Counted from the first letter of the stretch, positions 1 to 6,370 are shown. The stretch is DNA of 6,877 bases from Christensenella sp. UBA6420 (GCA_002439705.1 DJPE01000037.1:11102-17978), one strand, 5' to 3'. A program made the numbers and translations. Notes: generated from the letters alone by a model not told the origin.

Positions 1-881
1 GCGTTACGCGATTTTTCTATTCCTATCTTTTCTATCTCGTCGTAACCGCTGTCGCGGATACCCGCGGTATCAAGAAAGTTAAGTTTTATTCCCTTAATTT
101 CCACACTCTCTTTTATTACGTCGCGTGTAGTGCCGGCTATCGGCGTGACTATCGCTCTGTCCTCTTTCAGAATAGCGTTAAGTAAAGTGCTTTTTCCTGC
201 GTTTGGTATCCCGACTATCGCAATATCGGCACCGTTTTTTAAGATTTTCGTACCGACGGAACTTTTTATAAGGTCGTCGCAGACAGCCTTTGCCCGTAAC
301 AGAACTTTATACGCGGCGGGCTTTGTTTCTTCTTCGAGTTCTTCCGGATAGTCTAATTTCGCTTCGAGCATGGCGGCGGCTTCGGTCAGGGCAAGTTCTG
401 TTTCTTCGATGCCTTTCGTCAGTTCTCCGCTCATAAGTTTGTACGCGTTTCTTACCTGTCCTTCCGTTTCGGCGTTTATCATATCGGCTACGCCTTCGGC
501 TTCGGATAGGGTAAGTTTGCCGTTAAGGAAAGCTCTTTTCGTAAATTCGCCCGCTTCCGACGGACGCGCGCCTTTATTTATAAGGAGATTAAAAATAGCT
601 TTAGTAACCCCGGAACCGCCGTGACAATGAATTTCCGCCACGTCTTCTCCCGTATATGATTTAGGCGCTTTGTATAAAACACAAAACGCCCTTTCTTTGA
701 AATCTTCGCCCGTCACCGTGCCGAGATACATTTTGTTGTATTCCCATATATCGGTCGCGGTAGCTTTGGAATAAAATACGCTCTTTACGATAGGGAAGGA
801 GTCTTCTCCGCTTATCCTTATTATATTTATACCCGACGGCGCGCCCAGACAAGTGGCTACGCCGACAATAGTATTGCTCAT
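1..881 (-). CDS. mnmE: tRNA modification GTPase MnmE (5' part, cut by the left edge)
   Basis: MnmE is a FAD-, folate- and GTP-binding enzyme that works with MnmG to add (carboxymethyl)aminomethyl groups to U34 of certain tRNAs. The frame is open from the ATG at 881-879 to the window edge, giving 293 residues of a family usually near 450-460; the end of the G domain and the C-terminal helices with the usual catalytic Cys lie outside. Seen: the N-terminal folate-binding domain with PSGINIIRISG (15-25) and SYTGEDVAEIHCHGG (75-89), the conserved GEFTKRAFLNGKL stretch (111-123), then the G domain with P-loop GIPNAGKS (224-231), switch GTTRD (250-254) and DTAG (271-274). The start shares one base with the jag stop (TAATG), which suggests translational coupling. 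There are no internal stops or frameshifts. Identification is firm. Confidence 0.97.
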   Translation of the reverse strand, partial: MSNTIVGVATCLGAPSGINIIRISGEDSFPIVKSVFYSKATATDIWEYNKMYLGTVTGEDFKERAFCVLYKAPKSYTGEDVAEIHCHGGSGVTKAIFNLLINKGARPSEAGEFTKRAFLNGKLTLSEAEGVADMINAETEGQVRNAYKLMSGELTKGIEETELALTEAAAMLEAKLDYPEELEEETKPAAYKVLLRAKAVCDDLIKSSVGTKILKNGADIAIVGIPNAGKSTLLNAILKEDRAIVTPIAGTTRDVIKESVEIKGIKLNFLDTAGIRDSGYDEIEKIGIEKSRN

Positions 882-1780
882 TAAAACACGACTTTCTTTC
901 CGCCGTAGGTCTTGGTTCTGCCGGGACCTTTCTTGCGGAATTCGCTGCTTACGTTGCCGTAGGTCATAACTTCGCACTTGGGTACTATTACGACGTGACG
1001 GTCTTTGCCTTCGCCTTCGGAACGGGTAGTGGCTTCGTAGCTGTTTTGTAAAACCGAATGAATAATTCTTCTTTCGTAGCTGTTCATCGGTTCGAGACTT
1101 ATTTCTCTTTTCTCGTTATATGCCTGAGCGGCAAGTTTTTTAGCTAAGGCAGTAAGAACTCTCTTGCGTCTTTCTCTGTAAAAATCGGCGTCTACGGTTA
1201 CTCTGACGTGATTGTCGTCGTTTCTTGCCGAGTTTATATACTGGCTCGTAAGATACTGAATTGCGTCGAGAGTTTCGCCCCTGTGACCGATAAAGTTCTT
1301 GGCGTCGTCGCCGCCGATATAGAAACAAATTTCGTCCTGATAGCTCTTCGCGTCTATTCTTACCTTGTCGGAAAAGTAAGAAGCGATTACTCCGATATAT
1401 TCTTTTCCTTTTTCTTTTTCTTCGGGAAAATAATCTACTCTTTCTCTCGGACGGCGGTTGTTGTCGCGGTTCCTTCTATCTCTTCTTTCTCTTTTTTCGC
1501 CGTTTTCTTTATTTTCGGTAGTTTCCGCTTCTTCTTTTTCGGCGGCTTCTATTACGGCTTCGGTAACTTCGTCTTTTTCTTCTTCTTTTTCGTCTTCGAC
1601 TTTGACTTCTTCCACCGTTTCTTCCTTAGTTATGGGAGTAATTTTTACCAAAGCCTTGGTAAAAATTCCTTCGCCGTTAAGGACTTCTATTTCGGCTTCT
1701 TCTCTCGTAAGTCCGAGTTTTTTCAAGCCTTTTTCTATTGCGGCTTCCACCGTAGAACCCTTAAATTCAAATTCTTTCAT
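881..1780 (-). CDS. jag: Jag/KhpB RNA-binding protein (KH and R3H domains)
   Basis: Jag (KhpB, also SpoIIIJ-associated protein) is a cytoplasmic RNA-binding protein that in Gram-positives partners KhpA and affects cell-envelope growth; it is normally encoded next to yidC, as here. The product is 299 residues: a Jag_N domain (about 2-49), a low-complexity linker (about 50-117), a KH domain (about 127-199) with GxxG loop GHRG (165-168) followed by ETLDAIQYLTSQYIN, and an R3H domain (about 201-269) with the R-x3-H pair at R237 and H241. Two adjacent ATGs are possible, at 1783 and 1780. I chose 1780 because the AGAGG at 1786-1790 then sits five bases upstream, against two for the first ATG. The linker runs from strongly acidic to a cluster of arginines. 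The yidC stop is only about 12-15 bases upstream. Confidence 0.95.
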   Translation of the reverse strand: MKEFEFKGSTVEAAIEKGLKKLGLTREEAEIEVLNGEGIFTKALVKITPITKEETVEEVKVEDEKEEEKDEVTEAVIEAAEKEEAETTENKENGEKRERRDRRNRDNNRRPRERVDYFPEEKEKGKEYIGVIASYFSDKVRIDAKSYQDEICFYIGGDDAKNFIGHRGETLDAIQYLTSQYINSARNDDNHVRVTVDADFYRERRKRVLTALAKKLAAQAYNEKREISLEPMNSYERRIIHSVLQNSYEATTRSEGEGKDRHVVIVPKCEVMTYGNVSSEFRKKGPGRTKTYGGKKVVF

Positions 1781-1795
1781 CATAACCTCTGTTTT

Positions 1796-2863
1796 TTATT
1801 TTTTAACTGTGACAGACATCTGTCTGTCTTTTTCTTTCGCGTCGATTTTTTTCGTAACTACGTTAAATATAAGGTTAAATAACGTCGTAAGTAACGAGTT
1901 TACGAACATATACAAAGTAAACGCCGCCGAATAGAACAACGCGAATACGAGCATCATTATAGGCATAATATACTGCATTATTTTCATCTGCGACTGTTGC
2001 GCCTTGGCTTGCTCTTCGCTTTGACCTGCCATTGCGGGTTGTTCTGCGGGTTTGTTAAGTTTCATACTTAATATATTAAGTATAAGTACGAGTACGGGGA
2101 GTATAAGGTAGCCGTTCCAGGTAGTGTTGTACTTTTCCATAATAGGTTTCATTACGATTTCGTATTTGTCCGTGTCCACGCCCGTTACTCCCGATCCTCC
2201 TAAGCCCGTCCCGGTAAAGTCGGACGCGCTCGGCACGGGTTTTTTCCATGTGTCGGCTACGAAAATGTTTTTCGTAAGTAAAAATCTTTCGCTCTTGTAA
2301 TTAGCTAAAACCGCTTCTTGTGCTTTCGCGGTGGCTAAATCATGAAGTTCCGCGTCGGTGTATTCCGTTCCCGAACTTTCGAGGCTTTTCATTTCTGCAT
2401 AGAACGTAGTGTCGTAAATATTTTCTAATTCGGTGTAAAGAGTCTTGTTATGAATTCTTACCGCGCTATTGTATCCCGCGAATACAACGAAGAAAATTAC
2501 GAGCGTAATAATCATGGGCAAGCACGCGCCGAAAGTGGAATATTTATATTTTTTGTACAACGCGCGCTGTTTTTGCATGAGCATTTCTTTGTTGGAGCCG
2601 CATTGCTTGGTTATTTTTTCAAGCTCCGGTTTCATACGCTCCATTTTTTTCGCGTTGCTTCTCGTTATTTGTTTTTGCCACAAATCGAAGGGGAATACGA
2701 TACATTTAAGGAATATCGTAAACATAATAACGGTGACGGAGAAAGCTCCTACTATTCCCCAGTTCGACGACCAGCCGGAAATCCAGCCGTACAAAATTTC
2801 ATAAATAAATTTACCTATCGCGTCGCTAAGTTTACTTGCCGCGAGTAAGGTCATAAACTCCAT
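1796..2863 (-). CDS. yidC: YidC/Oxa1-family membrane protein insertase
   Basis: YidC inserts and folds membrane proteins, alone or with SecYEG. The product is 355 residues with the five core membrane segments: about 36-60 (ending LKCIVFPFD), 109-131, 251-269, 297-315 and 317-336. A charged cytoplasmic hairpin (about 61-108) follows the first, as in the family. K53 is at the place where the hydrophilic groove usually has an Arg, so it may be the groove charge (inference). I see no lipobox Cys or signal peptide; residues 1-30 look like an amphipathic helix. The outer region between segments two and three is long, about 115 residues (134-248), and still contains the family-like KNIFVADTW (198-206). 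The start at 2863 is supported by AGAGGA (2872-2877) eight bases upstream; it overlaps yidD by 13 bases. A second ATG at 2854 overlaps the yidD stop (ATGA) but has a poorer ribosome site. Confidence 0.96.
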   Translation of the reverse strand: MEFMTLLAASKLSDAIGKFIYEILYGWISGWSSNWGIVGAFSVTVIMFTIFLKCIVFPFDLWQKQITRSNAKKMERMKPELEKITKQCGSNKEMLMQKQRALYKKYKYSTFGACLPMIITLVIFFVVFAGYNSAVRIHNKTLYTELENIYDTTFYAEMKSLESSGTEYTDAELHDLATAKAQEAVLANYKSERFLLTKNIFVADTWKKPVPSASDFTGTGLGGSGVTGVDTDKYEIVMKPIMEKYNTTWNGYLILPVLVLILNILSMKLNKPAEQPAMAGQSEEQAKAQQSQMKIMQYIMPIMMLVFALFYSAAFTLYMFVNSLLTTLFNLIFNVVTKKIDAKEKDRQMSVTVKK

Positions 2864-3093
2864 TTGGCATTTCCTCTCAAATTTTCTTTCACGGGGTCGA
2901 ACCCGCCTTTCGAAAAAGGATTACATCTTAATATTCTTGCGCTTCCTAAAATTATACCCCTTATCACGCCGTATTTTTCGATGGCGTCGTATGCGTACAT
3001 AGAGCAGGTGGGGGTGAATTTACAAGCCGCGTGAATAGTACCGGAAACGTACTTCTTATAGAACAGAATCAGCTTTTTACACAGAAACTTCAT
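2851..3093 (-). CDS. yidD: Membrane protein insertion efficiency factor YidD
   Basis: YidD is a small membrane-associated protein that assists YidC-dependent insertion; its exact role is not settled. The 80-residue product is the usual family size and shows the family blocks: a basic amphipathic N-terminus (KKLILFYKKYVSG, 6-18), CKFTPTCSMYAYDAIEKYG (24-42) and RILRCNPFSKGGFDPV (53-68), with the three conserved cysteines C24, C30 and C57. It starts 17 bases inside the end of rnpA and ends 13 bases inside yidC, so all three are probably translationally coupled. The upstream AAAGAG, five bases before the ATG, is a weak ribosome site, in keeping with coupling. Confidence 0.96.
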   Translation of the reverse strand: MKFLCKKLILFYKKYVSGTIHAACKFTPTCSMYAYDAIEKYGVIRGIILGSARILRCNPFSKGGFDPVKENLRGNAKWSL

Positions 3094-3427
3094 CTTTACT
3101 CTTTAACGCTCCCGCTTTTTTCAGAAGGTAATAAAGGTCTTTTTCTATCGTCGCGCTGTCGCTTTCGCTGCAAGCAGACCTCGCCACGATGACGAAATTC
3201 TTATCCTGTTCGACGCAGGGTATAAGCAATCTGAACCTTTCGCTTATTCTTCTTTTCACTCTGCTTCTTACGACGCTGTTGCCGACTTTTTTGCCGACGA
3301 CTATGCCTACTTTAAGATTATGCGCGTTCACGACGTACATAACAAGACGCGGAGTGGAAAAAGACGAGCCTTTCCGGTAAACGTAACCGAAACTGCTCCG
3401 CTGCGTCAAACGGTATATCTTCTGCAT
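3077..3427 (-). CDS. rnpA: Ribonuclease P protein component
   Basis: RnpA is the small basic protein subunit of RNase P; with the catalytic RNA (rnpB, not in this window) it trims the 5' leader of pre-tRNAs. The 116-residue product matches the family size. The signature helix is seen as VGKKVGNSVVRSRVKRRISERFR (44-66, with GN at 49-50 and KRR at 58-60). The usual RNR triplet reads R54-S55-R56 here, a conservative change at the middle position. The N-terminal aromatic-rich strand region (F13, Y15, Y17, F23) fits the cleft that holds the pre-tRNA leader. The gene begins four bases after the rpmH stop and has no clear Shine-Dalgarno of its own, so it probably depends on rpmH translation. Confidence 0.96.
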   Translation of the reverse strand: MQKIYRLTQRSSFGYVYRKGSSFSTPRLVMYVVNAHNLKVGIVVGKKVGNSVVRSRVKRRISERFRLLIPCVEQDKNFVIVARSACSESDSATIEKDLYYLLKKAGALKSKDEVSV

Positions 3428-3431
3428 TTAC

Positions 3432-3566
3432 TTATGCGGAAAGTTTAGCTCTGCCTTTGTTTCTTCTTCTTTTAAGAACGTTTTTGCCACTGGTGCTTGC
3501 CATTCTCTTTCTGAATCCGTGTACTTTGCTTCTTTGTCTTTTTTTCGGTTGGTAAGTTCTTTTCAT
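3432..3566 (-). CDS. rpmH: 50S ribosomal protein L34
   Basis: L34 is a very small, very basic protein of the large ribosomal subunit. The 44-residue translation, MKRTYQPKKR..., contains the family blocks QPKKRQRSKVHGFRKRM (6-22) and the Arg/Lys-rich tail GKNVLKRRRNKGRAKLSA (27-44); the length is exactly that expected. The start at 3566 is supported by a GAGGA ribosome site at 3574-3578, seven bases upstream. It is the first gene after the strong promoter at 3610-3638 and stands four bases ahead of rnpA, the near-universal rpmH-rnpA pairing. Confidence 0.98.
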   Translation of the reverse strand: MKRTYQPKKRQRSKVHGFRKRMASTSGKNVLKRRRNKGRAKLSA

Positions 3567-3573
3567 TTTTATG

Positions 3574-3578
3574 TCCTC
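3574..3578 (-). promoter_or_regulatory. Ribosome binding site of rpmH
   Basis: GAGGA on the minus strand, seven bases before the rpmH ATG. It supports this start codon for a very short gene. Confidence 0.8.
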
Positions 3579-3609
3579 ACTTATATATTATTTTAATATT
3601 AGCTGTCTA

Positions 3610-3638
3610 ATTATACATTACATATAGTCGTTTGTCAA
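3610..3638 (-). promoter_or_regulatory. Strong housekeeping promoter of the rpmH-rnpA-yidD-yidC-jag-mnmE operon
   Basis: On the minus strand a perfect TTGACA (3633-3638) is followed after 17 bases by a perfect TATAAT (3610-3615), the consensus for the main vegetative sigma factor at the ideal spacing. Transcription would start near 3603, giving a leader of about 37 bases before rpmH that includes its ribosome site. The bases upstream of the -35 are A/T-rich and could act as an UP element (inference). A 13-bp palindrome lies over the -35 box. Confidence 0.9.
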
Positions 3639-3641
3639 ACG
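3629..3641. repeat. 13-bp palindrome over the rpmH -35 box
   Basis: CGTTTGTCAAACG is a perfect inverted repeat with 6-base arms and a single central base. It covers the whole -35 hexamer and could be an operator for a dimeric regulator, though part of the symmetry may come from the TTGACA itself. No regulator is recognised. Confidence 0.4.
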
Positions 3642-3651
3642 CTACGTATAT

Positions 3652-3660
3652 TTTTACACA
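3652..3660 (+). promoter_or_regulatory. Possible single DnaA box upstream of the rpmH promoter
   Basis: TTTTACACA fits the relaxed DnaA-box consensus TTWTNCACA and lies about 14 bases upstream of the rpmH -35. It stands alone and differs from the perfect box at two positions, so in an AT-rich gap it could be chance. Confidence 0.3.
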
Positions 3661-3702
3661 AACTTATAAAGCTTATATTTCGGAAAAAAATACGTTAAAA
3701 CT

Positions 3703-3759
3703 CAAATATTTACAAAACGGCAATATTTGTTTTACATTTTTTAATATTTGTTAATATTT
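3703..3759. repeat. Cluster of AATATTTG words in the rpmH upstream gap
   Basis: AATATTTGTT occurs at 3722-3731 and again at 3743-3752, exactly 21 bases apart (about two helix turns). A third, shorter AATATTT follows at 3753-3759, and the reverse complement CAAATATT is at 3703-3710, forming an 8-bp inverted repeat with 3722-3729 across 11 bases. The set resembles a small cluster of protein-binding sites or an easily melted tract, but the words are AT-only apart from the G, so chance is a real alternative. Confidence 0.4.
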
Positions 3760-3775
3760 AGTTTCACGTTAAACA
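3760..3775. promoter_or_regulatory. Candidate parS-like centromere site
   Basis: The 16-mer AGTTTCACGTTAAACA matches the ParB-binding parS consensus TGTTTCACGTGAAACA at 14 of 16 positions. The mismatches are the first base and the G of the central CACGTG core, which breaks the perfect palindrome. parS sites cluster around origins in Bacillota, so the location is right. ParB or Noc genes are not in the window, and the core mismatch keeps this a candidate only. Confidence 0.4.
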
Positions 3776-3819
3776 ACGCTAATTTTTCACGGAGAACATT
3801 TTAATAAAATATGAGTATG

Positions 3820-5169
3820 TTAATTTTTAGCTGTTTTCTTATTAAAACGCTTATTTTTCAACAATTTACTATCGTCGACGATAAGCTGTAATTTTCCCTG
3901 ATAAATAAGGTTGGGGACGTCCGAAGACGTACATTCGTAGAAGTAAGACTTATATCCGGAGAATAAAAGGTTGTTTATAAAAATATTTTCTTTTTTCCTT
4001 ATTTCTTCGTAATTTACCGAATATAATTCTTCGTTTATTTTAAGATTGTTTTTATAAGAACAGATAAGAGAATCTCTCTTTTTTTCTTCGTTTATTTTTA
4101 TCGGATTTTCTATAATATCGGAAGAATTTAATTTATTGTAAATTATATATTTTTTCGTATATTCACACAAAACATTCTTTATTAGAGAATGTAAATTTTC
4201 GTAAAAAAGAACATTTTTTATTAACGAATTTTCCGTCGGTTCGGCTCCCTTTTCGTCGACGTAAATTCCGTCCGGGTTAAGGTCGCAGATTTTCCTTATC
4301 CTGTTCATAAAAGCCCGTTCGTTGTTTTTGTCCGTTATATCTACCATAAATCCGCCGCTTGCTTTAATCATAGTGGATTTATCGAACGAATTATAATCGT
4401 AGTCGGTTTCTTTAACGAGGGGGGACAGGGTAATGAAGACTATTTTGTTTCGTCTTAATTTCCTTATTATATACGGCGTTTTTATATCTGAATTATATTC
4501 GGTAATCACTCCGTCGTAATCGCTTTCCGATACTTTTTCTATATCGGAAAAGTTTGTTTTTAATATTTTATAAGAATTTTGTTGCGAAAAACTAAATCTT
4601 TTGTTAAATTCCAGACGAAATTCTATATTTTCCTGCGCGCTGGATAAAAGGACGCTTTTGTTTATTTCGAGTTCCCAGTCGTTTATATTGCCGTTACTGA
4701 AATAGTAGCCGTTCACGACGTAAAAATTAAGTGTATTATCTATATTCAGATATTCTTTATTTTTCTTTTTTTCTTTCAGACGGTCGAGAATACCTATCTT
4801 TTCGGAGTCGAGTTGCTTTATTACGTTGAGTCCGAGACCTACCGTTCTCGTGTCTTTTTTGTTTAATCTTATATATAATCTGTCGTCGGTTCTGCCTATT
4901 TTTTTAATCGCAAAAAAAACGTTGTTTTCGTCGCATTTTATCGTAATTTTAACGACGCAGCTTACCGCGAAAAATTTGATTTCAAACACGTTTTCTTCTT
5001 CTTTTTCTATTTCGAATTCATTAAAAGGAAGGAGTTTTTTGACTCCTTCTTTTTCGACGCTCAGATATAGAAAAGGATTGTTTTTCGTGCTTTCGAATAA
5101 AATCTCATCCCTATAAAAAAACTTATATATATCGGAATTAACCGTGTATTTTAATAAGGAATTATTCAT
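3820..5169 (-). CDS. Uncharacterised protein resembling a shrunken, probably inactive GH31 glycosidase
   Basis: I do not recognise a named gene. The 449-residue product has no signal peptide or membrane segment and is rich in Lys, Asn, Ile, Glu and Phe. By eye its layout follows glycoside hydrolase family 31: a beta-rich N-terminal part with GLGLN (111-115) like the family's YGLGE, then YLNIDNTLNFYVVNGYYFSN (140-159) like the segment before the barrel, then KIVFITLSPLV (242-252), GGFMVDITDKNNERAFMNRI (272-291) and DGIYVDEKGAEP (300-311), which resembles the nucleophile strand with D305 as candidate nucleophile. Family members are usually 600-800 residues; this one stops about where the second half of the barrel would run, and I find no convincing acid/base Asp. 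It starts 12 bases after dnaN without a Shine-Dalgarno, so it is likely cotranscribed and coupled. It is clearly AT-richer than its neighbours (11 G+C in 4141-4200 against 25 in 5341-5400). That this is a real gene is solid; the GH31 link is inference. Confidence 0.7.
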   Translation of the reverse strand: MNNSLLKYTVNSDIYKFFYRDEILFESTKNNPFLYLSVEKEGVKKLLPFNEFEIEKEEENVFEIKFFAVSCVVKITIKCDENNVFFAIKKIGRTDDRLYIRLNKKDTRTVGLGLNVIKQLDSEKIGILDRLKEKKKNKEYLNIDNTLNFYVVNGYYFSNGNINDWELEINKSVLLSSAQENIEFRLEFNKRFSFSQQNSYKILKTNFSDIEKVSESDYDGVITEYNSDIKTPYIIRKLRRNKIVFITLSPLVKETDYDYNSFDKSTMIKASGGFMVDITDKNNERAFMNRIRKICDLNPDGIYVDEKGAEPTENSLIKNVLFYENLHSLIKNVLCEYTKKYIIYNKLNSSDIIENPIKINEEKKRDSLICSYKNNLKINEELYSVNYEEIRKKENIFINNLLFSGYKSYFYECTSSDVPNLIYQGKLQLIVDDSKLLKNKRFNKKTAKN

Positions 5170-5181
5170 CGTTTTTTTATT

Positions 5182-6291
5182 TTACGCCACTATCCTTATG
5201 GGAAGAATTATGCAGCGGTAATCGTCGCTGTCCACTCTCTTTACTACGATAGGCTTTCTGCTGTCTTCGATAATAATTTTTACGTAGTCTTCCTTAATTC
5301 TCGCTATAGCGTCCATAAGGAACCTGTTGTTAAGACCTATCTTTATTTCTTCGCCTTCGCACTTGCAGTCGAGATTTTCGCTGGTTTTTCCTTTTTCGTT
5401 CTCGCTGTAAATGTTCATCGTATTATTATGGACGGTCATTATTATGGAATTGTTATGGCTTTCGCGGCTTATTATGGCGGCTCTGTTAAGGCTACCTTCT
5501 AGTTCTTCCTTATTGACGATTATTTCGTAATTTTCGGTTTTCGGAAGGTTGTTTCTGTAATTGTGGACGTCGCTGTCTATAAGCGTGGTTTTAATTTTGG
5601 TGTGACCCAAATCGAAAATAAGGGTCTTCTTTTCGTTAATTATCTTTACTTCGTCTTCGGAATCGGTAAGTATCTTTATTATATCGGATATAATCTTACC
5701 CAAAACCACGCACTTGACGTGACCTTTCTCGAACCTTACGGGTTTCTGGCTTATGGCAAGGCGGAAACCGTCAAGGCAAACCGCTTCCATAATTCCGTCG
5801 TAAACGTCTATACAGCAGCTTTTCAGCAACATTCTCGTGTCCGCGCCGGGGGATACGCAGAAGATAGCTCTTTCGAACACTTCTTTAAGGTCTCTTTCCT
5901 TAATATAACAGCTGTTGTCTTCGTTGTAATTTCCGAAAGTGGCGAAACTGCTGTTTTCGAAATAATTAAGTTCCATACTGCTTTTATTAAAGGATATGGT
6001 TATTTTATTGTCGAAACCTTTTTCGATGCCTACTTTCTCAACGCCGCTTATCTTGTTGGCACAGTCGTTGAAGAGTTTTCCGTTTACAATTACTTCGCCT
6101 TCTTCGTAAATGTCGGCGGGTATAGTTTTTTCTATATAAAGTTCCTGATTGAAAGCGGATAAGGTTACGTTCTTTCCTATAGCTTTTATATTGATGCCTT
6201 CTAATATCGGTATGTTTTTATTTACCGCTACGGCTTTACTTACAATGTTGGACGCGTTTGCGAGTTCTGTTCCGGAACAAAAGAATTTCAT
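5182..6291 (-). CDS. dnaN: DNA polymerase III beta subunit (sliding clamp)
   Basis: DnaN forms the dimeric ring that tethers DNA polymerase III and many repair proteins to DNA. The 369-residue product is the usual size for three repeated clamp domains. Seen: the N-terminal pattern MKFFCSGTELANASNIVSKAV followed by NIPILEGINIKA (25-36), IPADIYEEGEVIVNGKLF typical of domain one, and a C-terminus ending YRCIILPIRIVA, which matches the conserved tail that helps form the client-binding pocket. The start at 6291 has an AAGGAG ribosome site (6301-6306) nine bases upstream. It has its own promoter (6343-6370) in the gap after dnaA and is followed after 12 bases by the GH31-like gene. Confidence 0.97.
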   Translation of the reverse strand: MKFFCSGTELANASNIVSKAVAVNKNIPILEGINIKAIGKNVTLSAFNQELYIEKTIPADIYEEGEVIVNGKLFNDCANKISGVEKVGIEKGFDNKITISFNKSSMELNYFENSSFATFGNYNEDNSCYIKERDLKEVFERAIFCVSPGADTRMLLKSCCIDVYDGIMEAVCLDGFRLAISQKPVRFEKGHVKCVVLGKIISDIIKILTDSEDEVKIINEKKTLIFDLGHTKIKTTLIDSDVHNYRNNLPKTENYEIIVNKEELEGSLNRAAIISRESHNNSIIMTVHNNTMNIYSENEKGKTSENLDCKCEGEEIKIGLNNRFLMDAIARIKEDYVKIIIEDSRKPIVVKRVDSDDYRCIILPIRIVA

Positions 6292-6300
6292 TTCGTTCTT

Positions 6301-6306
6301 CTCCTT
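6301..6306 (-). promoter_or_regulatory. Ribosome binding site of dnaN
   Basis: AAGGAG on the minus strand, nine bases before the dnaN ATG; it decides the start at 6291. Confidence 0.8.
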
Positions 6307-6342
6307 ATATTTTAGTTTTTATATTTAGTAAGGATATCTATT

Positions 6343-6370
6343 ATTATAGGCTGTGTATAAATGTTGACAA
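6343..6370 (-). promoter_or_regulatory. dnaN promoter overlapping a DnaA box
   Basis: On the minus strand TTGTCA (6365-6370, one mismatch to TTGACA) is followed after 16 bases by a perfect TATAAT (6343-6348). The spacer contains TTATACACA (6352-6360), a good DnaA box, so DnaA binding would be expected to block or modulate dnaN transcription. Transcription would start near 6336, giving a leader of about 45 bases. Confidence 0.75.
6352..6360 (-). promoter_or_regulatory. DnaA box (TTATACACA) in the dnaN promoter spacer
   Basis: One base from the perfect TTATCCACA and within the TTWTNCACA consensus. It lies between the -35 and -10 of the dnaN promoter. Confidence 0.75.

Noticed and set aside
130..852. 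Open frames at 130-351 and 370-624 (plus) and 661-852 (minus)
   Set aside because: All lie within mnmE, which is open in one continuous minus-strand frame with P-loop, TTRD and DTAG motifs.
1208..1882. Long plus-strand open frame, rich in Phe, opposite jag
   Set aside because: It is the antisense shadow of the Glu-rich Jag linker (GAA/GAG read backwards gives TTC/CTC); the overlapping 1458-1934 frame is the same artefact. Jag has clear domains and a ribosome site.
2450..2848. Two overlapping plus-strand frames opposite yidC
   Set aside because: Antisense shadows of yidC without start signals or recognisable protein features.
3703..3759. CRISPR-like array
   Set aside because: The repeated unit is only about 10 bases, AT-only apart from one G, with no spacer regularity and no cas genes.
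3776..3819. Possible intrinsic terminator after the GH31-like gene
   Set aside because: The only symmetry is ATTTTA-T-TAAAAT with no usable loop, no GC stem and no following U-run.
5563..6162. 199-residue plus-strand open frame opposite dnaN
   Set aside because: No ribosome site, no family resemblance, and fully inside the conserved sliding clamp gene on the other strand.
6331..6351. DnaA-trio repeats beside the TTATACACA box
   Set aside because: The TAATAATAG series exists, but when aligned as 3'-(G/A)AT-5' steps leading away from the box only the first step fits. It is better explained as the -10 region of the dnaN promoter.
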